A program made the translations under genes and the position numbers. 64,000 nt of DNA from Verrucomicrobiaceae bacterium E54 (GTDB taxonomy: Bacteria > Verrucomicrobiota > Verrucomicrobiia > Verrucomicrobiales > Akkermansiaceae), in contig JAKZES010000006.1 in NCBI GenBank assembly GCA_022548915.1, forward strand, positions 62,001 to 126,000, in the 5' to 3' direction. The notes under the pieces are model-generated. The model saw only the letters and a program-made list of their open reading frames with translations. It searched no databases and was not told the DNA's origin. Below are positions 61,888 to 64,000 of the stretch, one piece after another (the first letter of the stretch is position 1; each line of letters opens with the position of its first letter).

Positions 61888-64000
61888 CTACTCGAGGTCC
61901 GACATCCTGAGGCCCTCGATGAAGAGGTCCATCTGGCCGCGCGGCTCCCCGGTCCGGTTGTCGTACTCCACGTTGCCGTAGGCGGCGAGGACGTTGGTTC
62001 CCTTCCGCAGGTGCCGGATCTGGCCGGGGCCGAGGGCGATGGGGCGATAGTGCGGCATGTCCTTCCACCAGCCGTAGGTGTCGATCGCGTGCCCGTTGAG
62101 AAACACGCGGAAGCCTTGCCGGGCGAGGATGCTCAGCCGGTAGGAGTCGAAGTCGAGGGCATCGACCTCGAAGGTCGTGCGCATCACGATGAACTCGCCC
62201 TCGCCCCAGTCGGATAGGTTGGGGAAAGAGACGCCGCCCTGTTCGCACCGGCCGATGCCGATGGGCGCGCGGCCTTCGCTCCACCCGCTGTCGTCGTAAG
62301 CCGGCTCCTGCCATCCCTTCAGCTCTCCGGGCAGCTCGATGTCGCGGAAGCGCTTCTTCTCGCGGGGATGCAGCCGGTCCTTTTCGGTCAGGGGGTCGAA
62401 GGAAACGAACCGCCACGTGCGTTCGGCCGGCGGCACCTTGCCGAGCCGCTTCCAGCCGGCGTCGGGATTCTTCAGCTTGGTCAGATCGATGATCGTGTCC
62501 AGCAGCGGCTGGTCGCCCCTCTCCACACTTCCCCGCCGGATCAGTTCCGGACGATAGACATCGAACAGGATGCCGGTCAGCTCCTCGCGTTGATCGGTCG
62601 GCAGCTTCTCGAGCGTCGAGAAGAGGCCGTAGGGACGTCCTTCCGGATTCGCGTTCGGCGCGGCGACGAGTTGGACGAGATCGCCGGTGCCGAAATCGCT
62701 CATGCGGTCCTCCACCAGCCGCGCGACCGCCACGGCACTTGAGGGATCGGTCTGCAGGCACATCTTGGCGGCCTGGAAGACATTGAACGCTCCCTCCGAA
62801 GATCGCGGACCGCTCTTGATCTCGCTGGTGGCGATGGCCACCTCCAGCCCTTCCACGATCCGCTTTCCGATGGGGCTGTCGGGCTTCTTGCGCCTCAGCA
62901 TGCCTTCGAGATGGTTCATCATCCGCTCGCGGGGCTGGGTGTGGTACTCGCGGGTCGCGACATCCAACAAGGTAGGCAGGATTTCCTGATAGAGGGCCTC
63001 GTCCTTTTCGAGTCCCGAAAGCGCCATGAAGGCCGACTCGCGCAGCCACCAGTCCTCATGCCCGGTCCAGGGCTTGATCAGCGGCAGACGCTCCTGAATG
63101 TCCGCCGCCGCCGCGAACTTGAGGGCCATCAGCGCGCCATCGACGACATACCACGCTTCCTTCGGATCCGAAATCATCCCGGTGATGCTTTCGAGCATCG
63201 CGGTCGTGAGCTTGTCGGTCGGGACCGGGTTGCGACCGATGCCGAACCAGTAGTTGTAGTCGATCAATCCATCGAGCGCCGCCCGCCGCACCCGCGGGTC
63301 CGGGTCGCGCAGCAGCTTCTCCAGCTCATCGAAGGCACCCACCGTCCGCAGCGCCTTCCCGGCCTGCGCGCGGACCATGTAGTTCCGGTGATAGACGTTC
63401 TTCAGCAGCACTTCGCGCGGCAGCGAGTTGAGATCTTTCGCCGGTTGGTGATAGGCGCCGCCGAGGGTGTAAAATGGCACGTGCGCGGGTTCTTCCGGAC
63501 CGTACTCGAGATACTTCGGGTTGTGTTCGATCGAGAGGAAGGCCCGGTCGGCCTGGGTGCCCCACGGGTTTGCGGGTAGCTCGTAATCCTTCGAGTATTT
63601 CGTCCGCGGCGTCCCGGTGATGCGCAGGGTTTTCAGCGGTGCGGTGTAGGAGAGTCCCATGCCGGGCCCGGACGATCCGATCTCGCCGTTGCCCCATGCC
63701 AGCGTGCCGATGCCGATGCTGCCACCGGGCTCGTGGCTCAGGTCGTGCCACCACGTCAACCGGTCCATCGCCTCGCGGAAAAGGGCCGGCTTCTCGTCCA
63801 TCAGATAGGCAGTGGTGATGCCGCGCCAGATGCCGTCGCCGCGGCCGTCGTCGCCATGGCCCATCACCAGCAGCGGGTAGCTGTCGATCATCGACATGGC
63901 CAGATACCCGCGAGCCTTCTGATAGATGGTGACATCGCCGCTGGAGCCCGCGGCGATCTGCATGGCGGCGGCGATCATGCCGTCCTTGCCGTTCGATCCC
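61888..64000 (-). CDS. Large secreted-type protein with DUF6288-like and HEAT-like repeats (5' part outside window)
   Basis: At least 704 residues are visible. The first part (about 1-170) reads GSNGKDGMIAAAMQIAAGSS and QADRAFLSIEHNPKYLE, as in verrucomicrobial DUF6288 proteins. Then come HEAT-like repeats (about 200-450, NYMVRAQAGKALRTVGAFDE, DPDPRVRRAALDGLID) and a C-terminal galactose-binding-like jelly roll (about 560-695, LPGELKGWQEPAYDDSGWSE, FIVMRTTFEVDALDFDSYRL). The frame is open through the right edge. Role unknown, probably extracytoplasmic. Confidence 0.75.
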   Translation of the reverse strand, partial: GSNGKDGMIAAAMQIAAGSSGDVTIYQKARGYLAMSMIDSYPLLVMGHGDDGRGDGIWRGITTAYLMDEKPALFREAMDRLTWWHDLSHEPGGSIGIGTLAWGNGEIGSSGPGMGLSYTAPLKTLRITGTPRTKYSKDYELPANPWGTQADRAFLSIEHNPKYLEYGPEEPAHVPFYTLGGAYHQPAKDLNSLPREVLLKNVYHRNYMVRAQAGKALRTVGAFDELEKLLRDPDPRVRRAALDGLIDYNYWFGIGRNPVPTDKLTTAMLESITGMISDPKEAWYVVDGALMALKFAAAADIQERLPLIKPWTGHEDWWLRESAFMALSGLEKDEALYQEILPTLLDVATREYHTQPRERMMNHLEGMLRRKKPDSPIGKRIVEGLEVAIATSEIKSGPRSSEGAFNVFQAAKMCLQTDPSSAVAVARLVEDRMSDFGTGDLVQLVAAPNANPEGRPYGLFSTLEKLPTDQREELTGILFDVYRPELIRRGSVERGDQPLLDTIIDLTKLKNPDAGWKRLGKVPPAERTWRFVSFDPLTEKDRLHPREKKRFRDIELPGELKGWQEPAYDDSGWSEGRAPIGIGRCEQGGVSFPNLSDWGEGEFIVMRTTFEVDALDFDSYRLSILARQGFRVFLNGHAIDTYGWWKDMPHYRPIALGPGQIRHLRKGTNVLAAYGNVEYDNRTGEPRGQMDLFIEGLRMSDLE

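Overview
The window looks like a high-GC chromosomal segment of a Verrucomicrobiota bacterium, probably class Verrucomicrobiae. I infer this from gene content, not from a marker gene. The content includes Tat-exported Gfo/Idh/MocA oxidoreductases, an FAD-dependent oxidoreductase with a carbohydrate-binding-like front, sialate-O-acetylesterase-type SGNH proteins, a sulfatase, a GH95 fucosidase, an ECF sigma/FecR pair of the Planctomycetes-Verrucomicrobia type, and secreted proteins carrying choice-of-anchor and discoidin-like modules. No rRNA, tRNA or CRISPR array was seen.

Layout. 0-5.7 kb holds exported oxidoreductases and a large secreted alpha/beta hydrolase that seems to have lost its 5' end. 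5.8-7.4 kb is a small toxin-antitoxin cluster (HTH antitoxin fragment, HicB/HicA, Phd-YefM/VapC). 7.5-10.35 kb is a FecR-type membrane regulator behind a frameshifted ECF sigma factor. 10.6-28.2 kb is mainly secreted polysaccharide and polymer turnover (oxidoreductase, two esterases, sulfatase, C-type-lectin protein, transglutaminase-like protein), with a uroporphyrinogen-decarboxylase-like enzyme and a membrane GDPD. 28.2-42.6 kb mixes housekeeping genes (ribD, dihydrolipoyl dehydrogenase, mscL) with small envelope proteins and unknown secreted proteins, including two GYF_2 membrane paralogues. 42.9-45.1 kb is a degraded defence-like spot: an intact AbiEi/AbiEii pair next to a radC fragment fused to the tail of a nucleotide-processing, TIR-like protein. 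45.3-53.2 kb carries a GH95 enzyme, a cupredoxin, an Lgt-like protein, a secreted trypsin-like protease, an FG-GAP protein and an rRNA methyltransferase. 53.3-64 kb has a primary-type sigma factor facing a MerR regulator, a LolC/E permease, VapBC, an RNase-H-fold nuclease, amylosucrase, a SET-domain protein and the 3' part of a large HEAT-repeat protein.

The most unusual signal is non-coding. Three intergenic composites (about 20.5, 35.0 and 40.35 kb) are bounded by the same roughly 24-bp imperfect inverted repeat. Two of them contain a 107-bp hairpin repeat that is 105/107 identical. All three, and two related palindromic segments at 45.1 and 50.6 kb, lie between divergently transcribed genes. 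This points to a family of non-autonomous, possibly promoter-carrying elements.
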